From: Methanoculleus chikugoensis
Lineage (GTDB): Archaea; Halobacteriota; Methanomicrobia; Methanomicrobiales; Methanoculleaceae
Reading direction: 5' to 3'
DNA length: 42,508 bases
NCBI RefSeq assembly: GCF_900095385.1
Contig: NZ_FMID01000045.1
Coordinates: forward strand, 1-42,508
The first letter of the stretch is position 1. Each line of letters begins with the position of its first letter. The notes beneath the pieces were generated by a model. That model was not told where the DNA came from. It did no database searches and saw nothing but the letters and a program-made list of their open reading frames with translations. Below, one piece after another: positions 1 to 7,932 of the stretch. The position numbers and the translations under genes were made by a program.

Positions 1-1
1 T

Positions 2-346
2 AATGAGGTTCAAAAGACTCACGTGTATAAAATCGGTTTTGATAGTTGCTGTGTTTCAGGTTTAGCGAATTATACAGAAATACCTCCACTATTTTTTGAA
101 GGGTGCGACGCCGGGCGATTCTCAATGTTCATCTCTGAGGATTTACAGGCATACCCCTGTTCATTTATGATTCAAACCCATCAGGGATATGACTTGAAAA
201 CTGGCACGGTGTTAGATGCTTGGAAAAATGGTCCAGAATTTAGAAAGATCCGAAATAGAGAATGGAACATTAAATGTAATAGTTGTTCAAAGAGAGACAT
301 TTGCTTGGGTGGATGTCCATGCTGGGAAGATATAAACCTTTGTTAG
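2..346 (+). CDS. C-terminal part of a radical SAM protein with SPASM domain (partial)
   Basis: The reading frame is open to the left edge of the window, so the true start lies outside; a GTG at 23 exists but is probably internal. The visible 115 residues look like a SPASM or twitch domain, which binds auxiliary iron-sulfur clusters in radical SAM enzymes that modify peptides or proteins. Cysteines occur as GCDAGR, then YPCSF, then CNSCSKRDICLGGCPC, the usual SPASM order of a leading CxAG-like element followed by a dense CxxC...C...C cluster near the end. The gene is visibly AT-richer than the DNA from about 560 onward, which suggests transfer. The radical SAM core and any substrate peptide would be upstream and cannot be seen, so the substrate is unknown. 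Domain call fairly sure; function unknown. Confidence 0.7.
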   Translation, partial: NEVQKTHVYKIGFDSCCVSGLANYTEIPPLFFEGCDAGRFSMFISEDLQAYPCSFMIQTHQGYDLKTGTVLDAWKNGPEFRKIRNREWNIKCNSCSKRDICLGGCPCWEDINLC

Positions 347-526
347 GGCGGCCTCACGTGACTAACACCTGCAAGACACCCCAAAAAGGAGAGACCAACT
401 CCCGCCAGCACGACAACGACATTCCCCTACCCCGACGTAATGCCCGACGCCATAAACCTGACCATAAGAAGGGGAACGCCGTGCAACGGACAAAGTTGTG
501 CCTAGACCTAAACAAAACTTAAACTA

Positions 527-1018
527 TCAAAACCCCTCTCCCTTCCTCAGTTTAACCAGAACCCCGCCCCCGCGCTCTAAAACGACAATCCTCTCCATGA
601 TCTCCTCCCGCAGCCCCCCCGGGAGCCTTGCCGCCTGCCACTCCCGCTCCGCAGCAACACCAGCCACGGCGTTCGCCGGGTCCGCCGCCGCGACGGCTTT
701 AAGGGCATAGTACGCCGCCCCGTAGGCGTGCTGGGGGACGTGAGCGGTCGCCACCGCCTGGCCCGCGGCCCGGGCGGCAAACTGGGCCGCGCTCCCCCCA
801 TCTGCATCGCGGGCGGCGGCATGAGCACCGAGAGAGGCCCCCCGGATCTCGGCCATCCGGAATACGCCCGTCCGGACCCAGGTGCGACATACCTCGATGG
901 CTCTGCGCGGCCGGTCGTCCTCCGGGCGGGCCTCCTCAAAGAGCGGGAGGACCCGCTCGGCGCAGTCCGCGGCCCAGGTGGCCATTATTATCTGGTCATG
1001 TCTGCTGTATTTTTTCAT
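527..1018 (-). CDS. Imm-5-like putative immunity protein
   Basis: A 163-residue, alanine-rich, probably all-helical protein. The N-terminal pattern (WAADCAERVLPLFEEARPEDDRPRRAIEV) matches what I know of the Imm-5-like family, small proteins first predicted as immunity proteins of polymorphic toxin systems. The family is common in actinobacteria and scattered in methanogens, and most members have no demonstrated function. The middle segment, with repeated Ala and AA pairs, also fits that family. No signal peptide or membrane segment is seen. It sits between a radical SAM/SPASM fragment and a Fic gene on the same strand, with no obvious toxin partner in view. The Fic gene ends at 1063, 45 bases upstream of this start, so co-transcription with fic is plausible. 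The name should not be read as proof of immunity function. Confidence 0.6.
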   Translation of the reverse strand: MKKYSRHDQIIMATWAADCAERVLPLFEEARPEDDRPRRAIEVCRTWVRTGVFRMAEIRGASLGAHAAARDADGGSAAQFAARAAGQAVATAHVPQHAYGAAYYALKAVAAADPANAVAGVAAEREWQAARLPGGLREEIMERIVVLERGGGVLVKLRKGEGF

Positions 1019-1062
1019 GGTACATCAACCAGAGAAGGCCTCTCTCCCGGGGAGAGGCTGCA

Positions 1063-2220
1063 CTATATCCGCGTGCCTTCCTCGATAATCCTGACGTAGT
1101 CCACAAACATATACTGTTTATATCGCTCTTTTCCGGTGATCTCTTCGAGGATACCGATACTCTCGAATCGCCCTACGAGTTTGGTTGCGGCCTGGCGGCT
1201 GATTCGTAACTCCTCCATCGCCTGCCCTATCGTGATGATGGGGCGATCAAAGAGCGTATCGATCAGTTTTACCGCATAAACGCCGCCGATATTGTTCTCC
1301 AGTAACTTCTCGATCAGTGTCTCCTTGAGCTGGATAATTCTCTTCGCCGTCTCGATGGAGTTGTTGGAGACAGATATGACACCCCGGAGGAAGAACTCAA
1401 ACCACGCCTCCCAGTTCCCCTCGTATCGGATACCGTTGAGGAGTATATAATACTCCTCGCGATTCTTCTTCAGGTAATAACTGAGATAGAGCAGCGGCCT
1501 CGCCAGAACACCCCTGGAACAGAGATAAAACGTGATCATCAACCTGCCCATTCTTCCGTTGCCGTCCAGATACGGATGGATCGTCTCCAGTTGAGCGTGG
1601 ATGAGAGCGGCCTTTATCAGTGTCGGCGTCTTATCGCTGCTCTGGATAAACCGTTCCAGATCCTGCATGAGCCCCGGAACCTGCTCCGGCGGCGGCGGGA
1701 CAAACACCGCGTCCTGAATTGTCCCTCCCGGCAGACCGATCCAGTTCTGAACGTGCCGCAACCGGCCCGGAAGTGTATGCGAGCCTCGTATCCCCTGGAT
1801 CAGAAAACGGTGAATCTCGTTCATCAGATCGAGAGAAAGTGGTGAAAAATCCAGTTTCTCTATGCCGTGGTGGAGTGCCTTTATGTAATTCAGCACTTCC
1901 TGTATCTCGTTGATGTCGTCTCTGGGCCGGATGTGCGCCTCGAACTCAAGAATACCCTGGAGAGAGGCCTGCGTGCCCTCGATCTGAGAACTCAGCAGGG
2001 CCTCTTTCCTGATATACATCGCTACGAAGAGATCCGGATTTGGAAGCACCTGAGTAACCCCGTCAAGGCGAGCCAGGGCGCTGTTGGCTTTCGATAACAG
2101 ATACAGGAGCCCCTCATCGAGGAAGAGATCTTCCGGGGGTAAGGGATGCGGAATGAACGCATCGTATCCGCCTTCCTGACGCATGAAAACCCCTGCCCTA
2201 TTATCGGGATACCGCTCCAT
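1063..2220 (-). CDS. Fic/DOC family AMP-transferase, class II, with C-terminal winged helix
   Basis: Fic proteins transfer AMP (or another phosphate-containing group) from a nucleotide to a hydroxyl side chain of a target protein. The catalytic motif HPYLDGNGRMGR is intact, with His at about residue 215 and the GNGR phosphate-binding loop. An inhibitory motif of the [S/T]xxxE[G/N] type (SSQIEG, residues 77-82) lies before the core, which defines class II, self-inhibited enzymes. The N-terminus (RAGVFMRQEGGYDAFIPHPLPP) fits the Fic N-terminal domain, which supports the start at 2220 rather than the Met at 2184. The last about 80 residues contain a helix-turn-helix-like stretch (TIGQAMEELRISRQAATKLVGRF), a likely winged helix. 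With 385 residues it is full length. The array of palindromes at 2258-2399 lies directly upstream, suggesting control by a dimeric DNA-binding protein, possibly Fic itself. Its target protein is unknown. Confidence 0.9.
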   Translation of the reverse strand: MERYPDNRAGVFMRQEGGYDAFIPHPLPPEDLFLDEGLLYLLSKANSALARLDGVTQVLPNPDLFVAMYIRKEALLSSQIEGTQASLQGILEFEAHIRPRDDINEIQEVLNYIKALHHGIEKLDFSPLSLDLMNEIHRFLIQGIRGSHTLPGRLRHVQNWIGLPGGTIQDAVFVPPPPEQVPGLMQDLERFIQSSDKTPTLIKAALIHAQLETIHPYLDGNGRMGRLMITFYLCSRGVLARPLLYLSYYLKKNREEYYILLNGIRYEGNWEAWFEFFLRGVISVSNNSIETAKRIIQLKETLIEKLLENNIGGVYAVKLIDTLFDRPIITIGQAMEELRISRQAATKLVGRFESIGILEEITGKERYKQYMFVDYVRIIEEGTRI

Positions 2221-2257
2221 ACAGCATAATTCGATTTACGACAATATGAGTTGCCCT

Positions 2258-2399
2258 GTAAGTCAACTTATGTTGACTTACACGAGGTTGCCGTCTCTAA
2301 GTCAACCGGGCGGAACTTACCGATCACACGGGAGCGTAAGTCAACCTGTGTTGACATGGCGGCGGTGCCCTCCTTCTAAGTCAACTTTTGTTGACTTAG
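2258..2399. repeat. Array of four phased 24-bp palindromes upstream of fic
   Basis: Four copies of a 10-4-10 inverted repeat with arms GTAAGTCAAC and GTTGACTTAC start at 2258, 2297, 2336 and 2376, so the spacing is 39, 39 and 40 bases. Copy 1 (2258-2281, spacer TTAT) and copy 4 (2376-2399, spacer TTTT, outermost base pair changed) have perfect arms. Copy 3 (2336-2359) keeps the inner GTCAAC/GTTGAC, and copy 2 (2297-2320) has an intact left arm but a degenerate right arm. The sequences between copies are unrelated. The array begins 38 bases upstream of the fic start. This looks like a cooperative operator for a dimeric regulator; the regulator itself is not identified. Confidence 0.85.
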
Positions 2400-2603
2400 A
2401 GCGAACCCCGGATCCGGCATCTCCACCATACCGGCAAAAACCCTGACACAAACGATCGACGGCATGCACCGCCGTGAACCACCCCGCGCTCCCGGGCGGG
2501 GCCTTCCCTCTCCTCCCCACCCCGGAGGATTAAACTGCTTCCGGTGCTGTCCTCATCGGATTAATGCCTGGGGAGAGCCAACACCATACAGGGACAGGAG
2601 AGC

Positions 2604-2876
2604 ATGAGCAAGACTATCATTACCGTCGTCGGGAAGGATACCGTCGGCATTATTGCGAAGGTCTGCACGTATCTTGCCGAGAACCAGGTCAACGTCGAGG
2701 ATATCTCGCAGACGATCGTCCAGGGCTACTTCAATATGATGATGATCGTCGATACCGGCGGATCGACAAAACCGTATGCCGAGATGGTGACCGAACTCGA
2801 TGAACTCGGCGAGGAGATCGGTGTCCGGATCCGGTGCCAGCGAGAGGACATCTTCACGAAGATGCACCGTATCTGA
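2604..2876 (+). CDS. ACT domain protein (UPF0237 type)
   Basis: A 90-residue single ACT domain of the UPF0237 kind, beginning with the typical strand and glycine turn [14 protein letters not shown] and continuing with [24 protein letters not shown] domains bind amino acids or other small ligands and usually regulate a partner enzyme. The start is supported by GGAG at 2595-2598 a few bases upstream. The stop is only 8 bases before the start of the UPF0210 gene, and these two families are neighbours in many bacteria and archaea, so the ACT protein probably senses a ligand for its partner. The ligand is unknown. It has the usual length for the family and no oddities. Confidence 0.9.
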   Translation: MSKTIITVVGKDTVGIIAKVCTYLAENQVNVEDISQTIVQGYFNMMMIVDTGGSTKPYAEMVTELDELGEEIGVRIRCQREDIFTKMHRI

Positions 2877-2884
2877 GGGATTCC

Positions 2885-4249
2885 ATGATCAATATTCTCG
2901 AGGTGAACGAGACCAACAAGATGATCGAGCAGGAGAAGCTCGACGTGCGGACCATCACGCTCGGCATCAGCCTTCTCGACTGCTGCGACGCCGATCTCGA
3001 CACCCTGAACCGGAACATCTACGAAAAGATCACGGGGCTCGCAAAAGACCTCGTCTCGACCGGGAGGGAGATCGAGCTCGAGTACGGGATCCCGATCGTG
3101 AACAAGCGAATTGCCGTGACCCCCATCGCGCTGGTTGCCGGGCGGGCCTGCAGATCCCTGGAGGATTTTGTAGAGGTTGCAAAGACGCTTGACCGGGCCG
3201 CACGGGATACGGGGGTCAACTTCATCGGGGGATATTCAGCCATCGTCTCAAAGGGGATGACCCCGAACGAAGAAGCCCTCATCCGCTCGATCCCGGCGGC
3301 TCTCGCCGCGACCGAGAGGGTCTGCAGCTCGGTGAACGTCGGCTCGACGAAGACCGGGATCAACATGGATGCCGTCAAACTGATGGGTGAGATCGTGCGA
3401 GAGACGGCCGAGGCGACGAAGGAGAAAAACTCCATCGGCTGTACGAAACTCGTCGTCCTCTGCAACGCCCCCGACGACAACCCGTTCATGGCCGGGGCGT
3501 TCCACGGCGTCTCCGAGGCGGACGCGGTCATCAACGTGGGCGTGAGCGGCCCGGGGGTCATCAAGCACGCGCTCGAGGGAGTCCGGGGAGCAAACTTCGA
3601 GGTCCTCTGCGAGACGGTCAAGCGGACGGCCTTCAAGGTCACCCGTGCAGGGCAGCTTGTCGCCCAGGAGGCCTCGGAGAGACTCGGAATCCCGTTCGGG
3701 ATCGTCGACCTCTCTCTCGCGCCCACGCCCTCCGTCGGGGACAGCGTCGCCGGGATCCTGGAGGAGATGGGGCTCGAGTCGGTCGGTGCGCCGGGGACGA
3801 CGGCCGCACTCGCCCTCCTAAACGACCAGGTGAAGAAAGGCGGGATCATGGCGAGTTCGTTTGTCGGCGGGCTCTCGGGCGCATTCATCCCCGTCAGCGA
3901 GGACCAGGGGATGATCGATGCGGTGAACCGCGGCGCCCTTACCATCGAGAAACTCGAGGCGATGACCTGCGTATGCTCGGTCGGGCTCGATATGATCGCG
4001 ATCCCGGGCGACACCCCCGCGTCGACGATATCGGGTATCATCGCGGACGAGGCCGCGATCGGGATGATCAACCACAAAACGACCGCCGTTCGGCTGATCC
4101 CGGTGATAGGAAAGGATGTCGGCGAGACCGTCGAGTTCGGCGGCCTCCTGGGCCACGCACCGGTTCAGAGCATAAACCGGTTCGGCTGCGCCGACTTCAT
4201 CAACCGCGGCGGCCGGATCCCCGCACCGATCCACAGTTTCAAGAACTGA
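2885..4249 (+). CDS. UPF0210 / DUF711 family (PFL-like fold) protein
   Basis: A 454-residue protein of the UPF0210 family, close to the usual length of about 450. Members have a fold related to pyruvate formate-lyase and anaerobic ribonucleotide reductase, but their reaction is not established. I place the start at the ATG at 2885 ([30 protein letters not shown]), because the family begins this way and a GAGGGA precedes it; a longer frame from 2834 would overlap the ACT gene. Glycine-rich conserved stretches are visible ([41 protein letters not shown], ending [12 protein letters not shown]). It is translationally close-coupled to the upstream ACT gene. A run of T follows at 4268-4275 as a likely terminator. 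Family assignment is firm; function unknown. Confidence 0.92.
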   Translation: MINILEVNETNKMIEQEKLDVRTITLGISLLDCCDADLDTLNRNIYEKITGLAKDLVSTGREIELEYGIPIVNKRIAVTPIALVAGRACRSLEDFVEVAKTLDRAARDTGVNFIGGYSAIVSKGMTPNEEALIRSIPAALAATERVCSSVNVGSTKTGINMDAVKLMGEIVRETAEATKEKNSIGCTKLVVLCNAPDDNPFMAGAFHGVSEADAVINVGVSGPGVIKHALEGVRGANFEVLCETVKRTAFKVTRAGQLVAQEASERLGIPFGIVDLSLAPTPSVGDSVAGILEEMGLESVGAPGTTAALALLNDQVKKGGIMASSFVGGLSGAFIPVSEDQGMIDAVNRGALTIEKLEAMTCVCSVGLDMIAIPGDTPASTISGIIADEAAIGMINHKTTAVRLIPVIGKDVGETVEFGGLLGHAPVQSINRFGCADFINRGGRIPAPIHSFKN

Positions 4250-4267
4250 GCCGGCGGGGAGTTCGTC

Positions 4268-4275
4268 TTTTTTTT
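4268..4275 (+). terminator. T-run terminator after the ACT-UPF0210 pair
   Basis: Eight consecutive T on the plus strand, 19 bases after the UPF0210 stop codon, in the gap before the convergent flavoprotein gene. Archaeal termination commonly uses U-runs without a stable hairpin, so this is a plausible stop for the two-gene transcript. It would not serve the opposite strand, where it is an A-run. Confidence 0.5.
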
Positions 4276-4299
4276 GATCCCGGCGGTCTGGGGTTCCCC

Positions 4300-4893
4300 T
4301 CAGGTCCCGGAGAGCGCCGCCGCAAGGTCCCGGTCGCACCGGTACGCCTGCTCGAGCACCTCCCTCTTCTTCCCGACGATCCCCGGCTCGAGACAGTTGA
4401 GGACCGGGAGCCGGGCAACCACCTCATAGCCGAGCGGCCGGAGAGGCAGGGAGAGCGCCTCCAGCGCGACGCCGAGGTCGGCGGGGTCCGCCTGCTCGCC
4501 CACCGCAAAGACCACGGCCTTGCGCTCCCGATCCGCAAGGCGACTGGAGTAGCCCCGGGGACGCTCGTCGGTGAAGTCGTAGAAGGCGTAGAGCCGGTCG
4601 ATGAAGGCCTTCATCTGGCTGGTGACGTTGTAGTGGTAGACGGGCGAGCCGAGAACGAGTGCATCCGCGTCCACGATCCGGGGATAAAGCAGTGTCATGC
4701 CGTCGTTGAACCGGGTGCAGGTCTGGTCGCGCCTGCACCGCTCGCAGCCGACGCAGCCTGCAATAACATACTCGGAGAGACTGACCGCGCTCGCCTCGCC
4801 GCCCGCATCGGAGACTCCGCGGAGAACCTCCGCGAGGAGCCGGGCGGTGTTCCCCCGCGCCCTCGGACTCCCGCTGATCCCGAGCACCTTCAT
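4300..4893 (-). CDS. Iron-sulfur flavoprotein (Isf-like, flavodoxin-fold NAD(P)H:FMN reductase family)
   Basis: A 197-residue flavodoxin-like protein. The start (MKVLGISGSPRARGNTARLL) is the FMN-phosphate-binding loop of the NADPH-dependent FMN reductase family, and LGSPVYHYNVTSQMKAFIDR is the second conserved flavin-contact segment. Between them lies a compact cysteine motif, C47-x2-C50-x2-C53-x5-C59, matching the CX2CX2CX4-7C motif that binds the 4Fe-4S cluster in the Isf proteins of methanogens. Isf dimers pass electrons between ferredoxin and FMN and have been linked to oxidative-stress defence. The gene is divergent from the DUF523 gene (4995) with about 100 bases between starts, and convergent with UPF0210. 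The physiological electron acceptor cannot be told from sequence. Confidence 0.88.
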   Translation of the reverse strand: MKVLGISGSPRARGNTARLLAEVLRGVSDAGGEASAVSLSEYVIAGCVGCERCRRDQTCTRFNDGMTLLYPRIVDADALVLGSPVYHYNVTSQMKAFIDRLYAFYDFTDERPRGYSSRLADRERKAVVFAVGEQADPADLGVALEALSLPLRPLGYEVVARLPVLNCLEPGIVGKKREVLEQAYRCDRDLAAALSGT

Positions 4894-4994
4894 GATCGTA
4901 TCTCTTTTGGGCGGGTGAATAAGGGTTCCGGATACGGTTCAGCAGGTATACCCGCTCCCACCACCAGAAGGATTCATATGCATCCCGCCGTATC

Positions 4995-6008
4995 ATGGGC
5001 GCCATGACCCGGGATTACCCGCGCCCCCGCCTCGTCGTCAGCCGCTGCATCGAGTTCGACCCGTGCCGCTACGACGGCTCGAAGATACCCTCCCCCACGG
5101 TGGCACGCCTGCGGGAGTATGCCGACTGCATCCCGGTCTGCCCGGAAGTCGAGATCGGGCTCGGGATCCCCCGCTCAACCGTCAGGATCGTCCGGACAGG
5201 CGGCTCGGATCGCCTCGTGCAGCCGGCCACCGCGCGGGATGTTACAGAGGAGATGTCTGCCTTCGCAGCCGCGTTCCTCGACGCACTCCCCGCTGTCGAC
5301 GGGTTTATCCTCAAAGGAGGCTCGCCCACCTCCGGAACCCGGAACGTGCGGGTGTACCCGTCGACGGAGAAGTCCGCGGCGATAGCAAAGACCGCGGGCT
5401 TCTTCGCCCGCGAGGTGCTGAAGCGGTACCCGGAACTCCCCGTGGAAGACGAACTGCGCCTGAACAATCAACGGATCCGCGACCACTTCCTCTCCGCGGT
5501 CTTTACCCTGGCGGCGTTCCGGGGCGTCGAGGAGACCCGGAACCCCCATGCCCTCGTGCAGTTCCACGCGGAGAACAAACTCCTTCTGCTCGCCTGCAGC
5601 CAGAAAGTGTTGCAGGAGATGGGCCGTCTTGTCGCAAACCGGGCAGCGGTTGAGCCGGGAGCGCTGTATGAACAATACCGCCGGATGCTCTCTATCGCGC
5701 TCGCACGGGCTCCCCGGTATACCGGCAACGTCAACGTCCTCCAGCACGCCCTGGGATACTTCAGCGACCGCATCTCAGACGAGGAGAAGGCATACGGCAT
5801 CGGACTGATCGAGCGCTACAGGCACGGCCGCGCCACGCTGGCCGAACCCCGCGGCCTGCTCCGGTCGTGGGCGATCCGGTTCCGGGAGCCGTACCTGATG
5901 GACCAGTCGTTCTTCGCCCCGTACCCCGTCGAACTCGTGGATCTGCCGGGAGACGCCACCGATCGCGGACGGGATCTCTGGGATGCCGGAGAAGACCCGC
6001 CACCGTAA
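4995..6008 (+). CDS. DUF523-DUF1722 fusion protein (YbgA-like)
   Basis: A 337-residue two-domain protein. The N-terminal part (LVVSRCIEFDPCRYDG, then CIPVCPEVEIGLGIPRSTVRIV, then VDGFILKGGSPTSG) is DUF523, with conserved cysteines at the start and in the VCPE motif. The C-terminal part, from about residue 165 (LRDHFLSAVF-like segment, LVQFHAENKLLLLACS, then a YF..R.S..EK element), is DUF1722. The fusion is widespread, sometimes near DNA photolyase genes, but no reaction is proven. A second ATG at 5004 (MTRDYPRPRL) is an equally good start, and neither has a clear Shine-Dalgarno sequence. AT-rich DNA around 4970-4980 may be the promoter of a leaderless message. Domain call is secure; role unknown. 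Confidence 0.88.
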   Translation: MGAMTRDYPRPRLVVSRCIEFDPCRYDGSKIPSPTVARLREYADCIPVCPEVEIGLGIPRSTVRIVRTGGSDRLVQPATARDVTEEMSAFAAAFLDALPAVDGFILKGGSPTSGTRNVRVYPSTEKSAAIAKTAGFFAREVLKRYPELPVEDELRLNNQRIRDHFLSAVFTLAAFRGVEETRNPHALVQFHAENKLLLLACSQKVLQEMGRLVANRAAVEPGALYEQYRRMLSIALARAPRYTGNVNVLQHALGYFSDRISDEEKAYGIGLIERYRHGRATLAEPRGLLRSWAIRFREPYLMDQSFFAPYPVELVDLPGDATDRGRDLWDAGEDPPP

Positions 6009-6065
6009 CCGCATCCCCGCTGCCGCGAGCGAGCGCTTATAATATTCCGGGCGAGAGGAACAGTT

Positions 6066-6905
6066 ATGCATCGGATCATCGACTGGAACGAGCTCTGGAA
6101 GGCGATATACGCAAGTTCTCCCGAACGCGTCGAGAAAGGCCACGATCCAGCCGCTCACTGGAACAAACGCGCCGCCGCCTACCGCCGGGCCACCCGTGAC
6201 GAGAAACGGGCGACCGAGCAGGAACTCGCGATCCTGGATGTGCGGCCGGGCGAGACCGTGCTCGATGTAGGTGCCGGAACGGGGAGGCTGGCCGTGCCGA
6301 TTGCCCGGACCGCCGCCCACGTCACCGCCCTCGACCCCTCGGAGGGCATGCTCGCCGTCCTCCGGGAGCAGATGGCCGCCACGGGGCGCACGAACTACTC
6401 CACGGTTACGATGCGCTGGGAAGACACGGTGATCGGCAGAGATGTTGAACCCCATGACGTCGTCGTCGCGGCGTTCTCGCTCGGGTTCTACGACCTCGCC
6501 GCCGCCCTCGAAAAACTCGACGCCGCGGCCCGCCGGGCGGTCTACCTCTTCTGGCACGTGGGCGAGTGGCGGGATCCCGACGAGATGGCGCTCTACCGGG
6601 CGGTATTCGGGGAAGAAGCGACCATGCGGAAGGGCTACCCGGACTACATCTACCCCGTCAACATCCTCCACGACGCCGGGATCTACCCGAACGTCCGGAT
6701 CTATCACGCCGCCTGGGACGCGGTCTACGACTCCGTCGAAGAGGCCGCCCGGGCCTGGGCGGCGATGCACAACCCCGGGATGGAGGATCTCTCACCGGTC
6801 AGGGACTACTTCGCCCGGGTGCTCCGCGCGACCGGGTCCGGGAAGTACGTCGAGACGACGGTGCGGCCGACCGCAGCGGTCTGGTGGGAGAAGACGGACG
6901 GTTAG
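6066..6905 (+). CDS. Class I SAM-dependent methyltransferase
   Basis: A 279-residue protein with a Rossmann-type methyltransferase core. Motif I is ETVLDVGAGTGRLAVPIA (about residues 62-79), followed by the acidic end of strand 2 (VTALDPSEGMLAVL), which should hold the ribose of S-adenosylmethionine, and motif IV-like VEPHDVVVAAFSLGFYDL. The N-terminus includes AAHWNKRAAAYRR, common in small-molecule methyltransferases of methanogens. The start is supported by GAGAGG upstream of 6066. An inverted repeat AGGGGT-ACA-ACCCCT spans the stop codon (6904-6918). The upstream gene is DUF523-DUF1722 in the same direction, 57 bases away. The substrate cannot be inferred; it may be a metal-related or tetrapyrrole compound, but that is only a guess. 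Confidence 0.85.
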   Translation: MHRIIDWNELWKAIYASSPERVEKGHDPAAHWNKRAAAYRRATRDEKRATEQELAILDVRPGETVLDVGAGTGRLAVPIARTAAHVTALDPSEGMLAVLREQMAATGRTNYSTVTMRWEDTVIGRDVEPHDVVVAAFSLGFYDLAAALEKLDAAARRAVYLFWHVGEWRDPDEMALYRAVFGEEATMRKGYPDYIYPVNILHDAGIYPNVRIYHAAWDAVYDSVEEAARAWAAMHNPGMEDLSPVRDYFARVLRATGSGKYVETTVRPTAAVWWEKTDG

Positions 6906-6954
6906 GGGTACAACCCCTCCACCGCAGCCGCACGGCAGGCGCCTCTCAAGAAAA

Positions 6955-7013
6955 ACAATACCCCTATTGTGATTATGGAGTTCCCTGTACCTGACGTCGA
7001 GAACCAATATACC
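6955..7013 (+). promoter_or_regulatory. Promoter and possible operator of the pst operon
   Basis: A perfect 16-base palindrome, ACAATA-CCCC-TATTGT (6955-6970), lies 66 bases before the pstS start. A TATA-like AATATACC (7006-7013) is centred about 26 bases before the pstS ATG, so the message may be leaderless or nearly so; no Shine-Dalgarno sequence is seen before 7036. The palindrome is upstream of the TATA box and could bind an activator of the phosphate-starvation response. The binding protein is unknown. Confidence 0.45.
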
Positions 7014-7035
7014 CCATGGTAATCTCGTTCATACC

Positions 7036-7887
7036 ATGACAGGAAAGAGTCTGTCTGGTACGACCACGGTTGCCGTCGCCGGCATCCTCGTGGTTCTTCT
7101 AATGATGGCAGGGTGTCTCGGCAACGATCAAACGGCCGCACCGGAGCGGATCACGGTAACGGGGTCGACCACCGTCCTGCCCATCGCCGAACAGGCGAGA
7201 GAAGCGTTCGAGGCAAAAGAAGCCTCCGCGGAGATCATGGTGAGCGGAGGAGGCTCGAGCGTCGGGGTCAAGGCCGCCGGCGAGGGCACTGCAGATATCG
7301 GCATGTCCTCACGGGACCTCAAACCCGAAGAGACCGCAGGTTACCCGGACCTCGTCAAGCACCACATTGCCGATGACGCGATCCTCCTCATCGTCAACCC
7401 GGAAAACAGTGTCGAGAGCCTCACGCTTGATGAGGTGCGGGGCATCTACAACGGCACCTACACGAACTGGAACCAGGTCGGCGGATCTGAGGCGCAGATC
7501 GTCGTTGTGGGAAGAGACAGTGCATCGGGGACACGGGAGTTCTTCTCCGAGTTCGTCATGGATGCGGAGGACTTCACCAGGACCCAGGAGGAGTTCAACT
7601 CGAACGGCGGGATCCAGCAGAAAGTCTCCCAGACTCCGGGCGCGTTCGGCTACGTCGGCCTCGGCTACACCGAAGGCGTGAAGCCGCTCGCGCTGGATGT
7701 CGGCGGGACCAGCGTTCGCCCCACGCTCCAGAACATCAAGGACGGGACGTATCCCATCAGCCGGCCGCTCTACATGCTGACGAACGGAGAGCCCGAGGGG
7801 CTTGCGCAGCGGTACATCGAGTTCATCCTGAGCGCCGAGGGGCAGGAGATCGTAGCGAGCGAGGATTACATCCCGGTGCGGGGATGA
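7036..7887 (+). CDS. pstS: Phosphate ABC transporter, phosphate-binding lipoprotein PstS
   Basis: A 283-residue secreted binding protein. The first 27 residues are a lipoprotein signal peptide with the lipobox MAGC (Cys27), so the mature protein would be lipid-anchored outside the membrane. The mature part starts with ITVTGSTTVLPIAE, the phosphate-contact loop of the PstS family, followed by VSGGGSSVGVKAAGEGTADIGMSSR and GRDSASGTREFF, which also line the phosphate site. It delivers phosphate to the fused permease encoded next. A GGGG/CCCC hairpin followed by seven T (7890-7911) comes right after its stop, which would let pstS be expressed in excess over the membrane components, as is common for binding proteins. 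Assignment is firm. Confidence 0.95.
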   Translation: MTGKSLSGTTTVAVAGILVVLLMMAGCLGNDQTAAPERITVTGSTTVLPIAEQAREAFEAKEASAEIMVSGGGSSVGVKAAGEGTADIGMSSRDLKPEETAGYPDLVKHHIADDAILLIVNPENSVESLTLDEVRGIYNGTYTNWNQVGGSEAQIVVVGRDSASGTREFFSEFVMDAEDFTRTQEEFNSNGGIQQKVSQTPGAFGYVGLGYTEGVKPLALDVGGTSVRPTLQNIKDGTYPISRPLYMLTNGEPEGLAQRYIEFILSAEGQEIVASEDYIPVRG

Positions 7888-7889
7888 AC

Positions 7890-7911
7890 GGGGCAGCGTC
7901 CCCATTTTTTT
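7890..7911 (+). terminator. Hairpin plus T-run between pstS and pstCA
   Basis: GGGG, a six-base loop CAGCGT, CCCC, A, then seven T, starting three bases after the pstS stop. It probably causes partial termination so that pstS mRNA is more abundant than the distal pst genes. Inference from sequence only. Confidence 0.5.
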
Positions 7912-7932
7912 GAGTGCTACGGCGGAGTGCTG

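Noticed and set aside
283-522. A 79-codon frame after the SPASM gene
   Set aside because: It overlaps the end of the SPASM gene, has no known motif, and the sequence resembles noncoding spacer. The stretch 347-526 holds no feature I can support.
2258-2399. Possible short CRISPR array
   Set aside because: Repeats are 24 bases with spacers of only 15-16 bases, the copies are palindromic throughout and one is degenerate, and no cas gene is near. An operator array fits better.
3019-4077. A 352-codon minus-strand frame opposite the UPF0210 gene
   Set aside because: Shadow frame of a conserved gene; no domain and no ribosome-binding site.
6904-6918. Hairpin AGGGGT-ACA-ACCCCT as a terminator after the methyltransferase
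   Set aside because: No T-run follows and the stem contains the stop codon; I mention it with the gene but do not call it a terminator.
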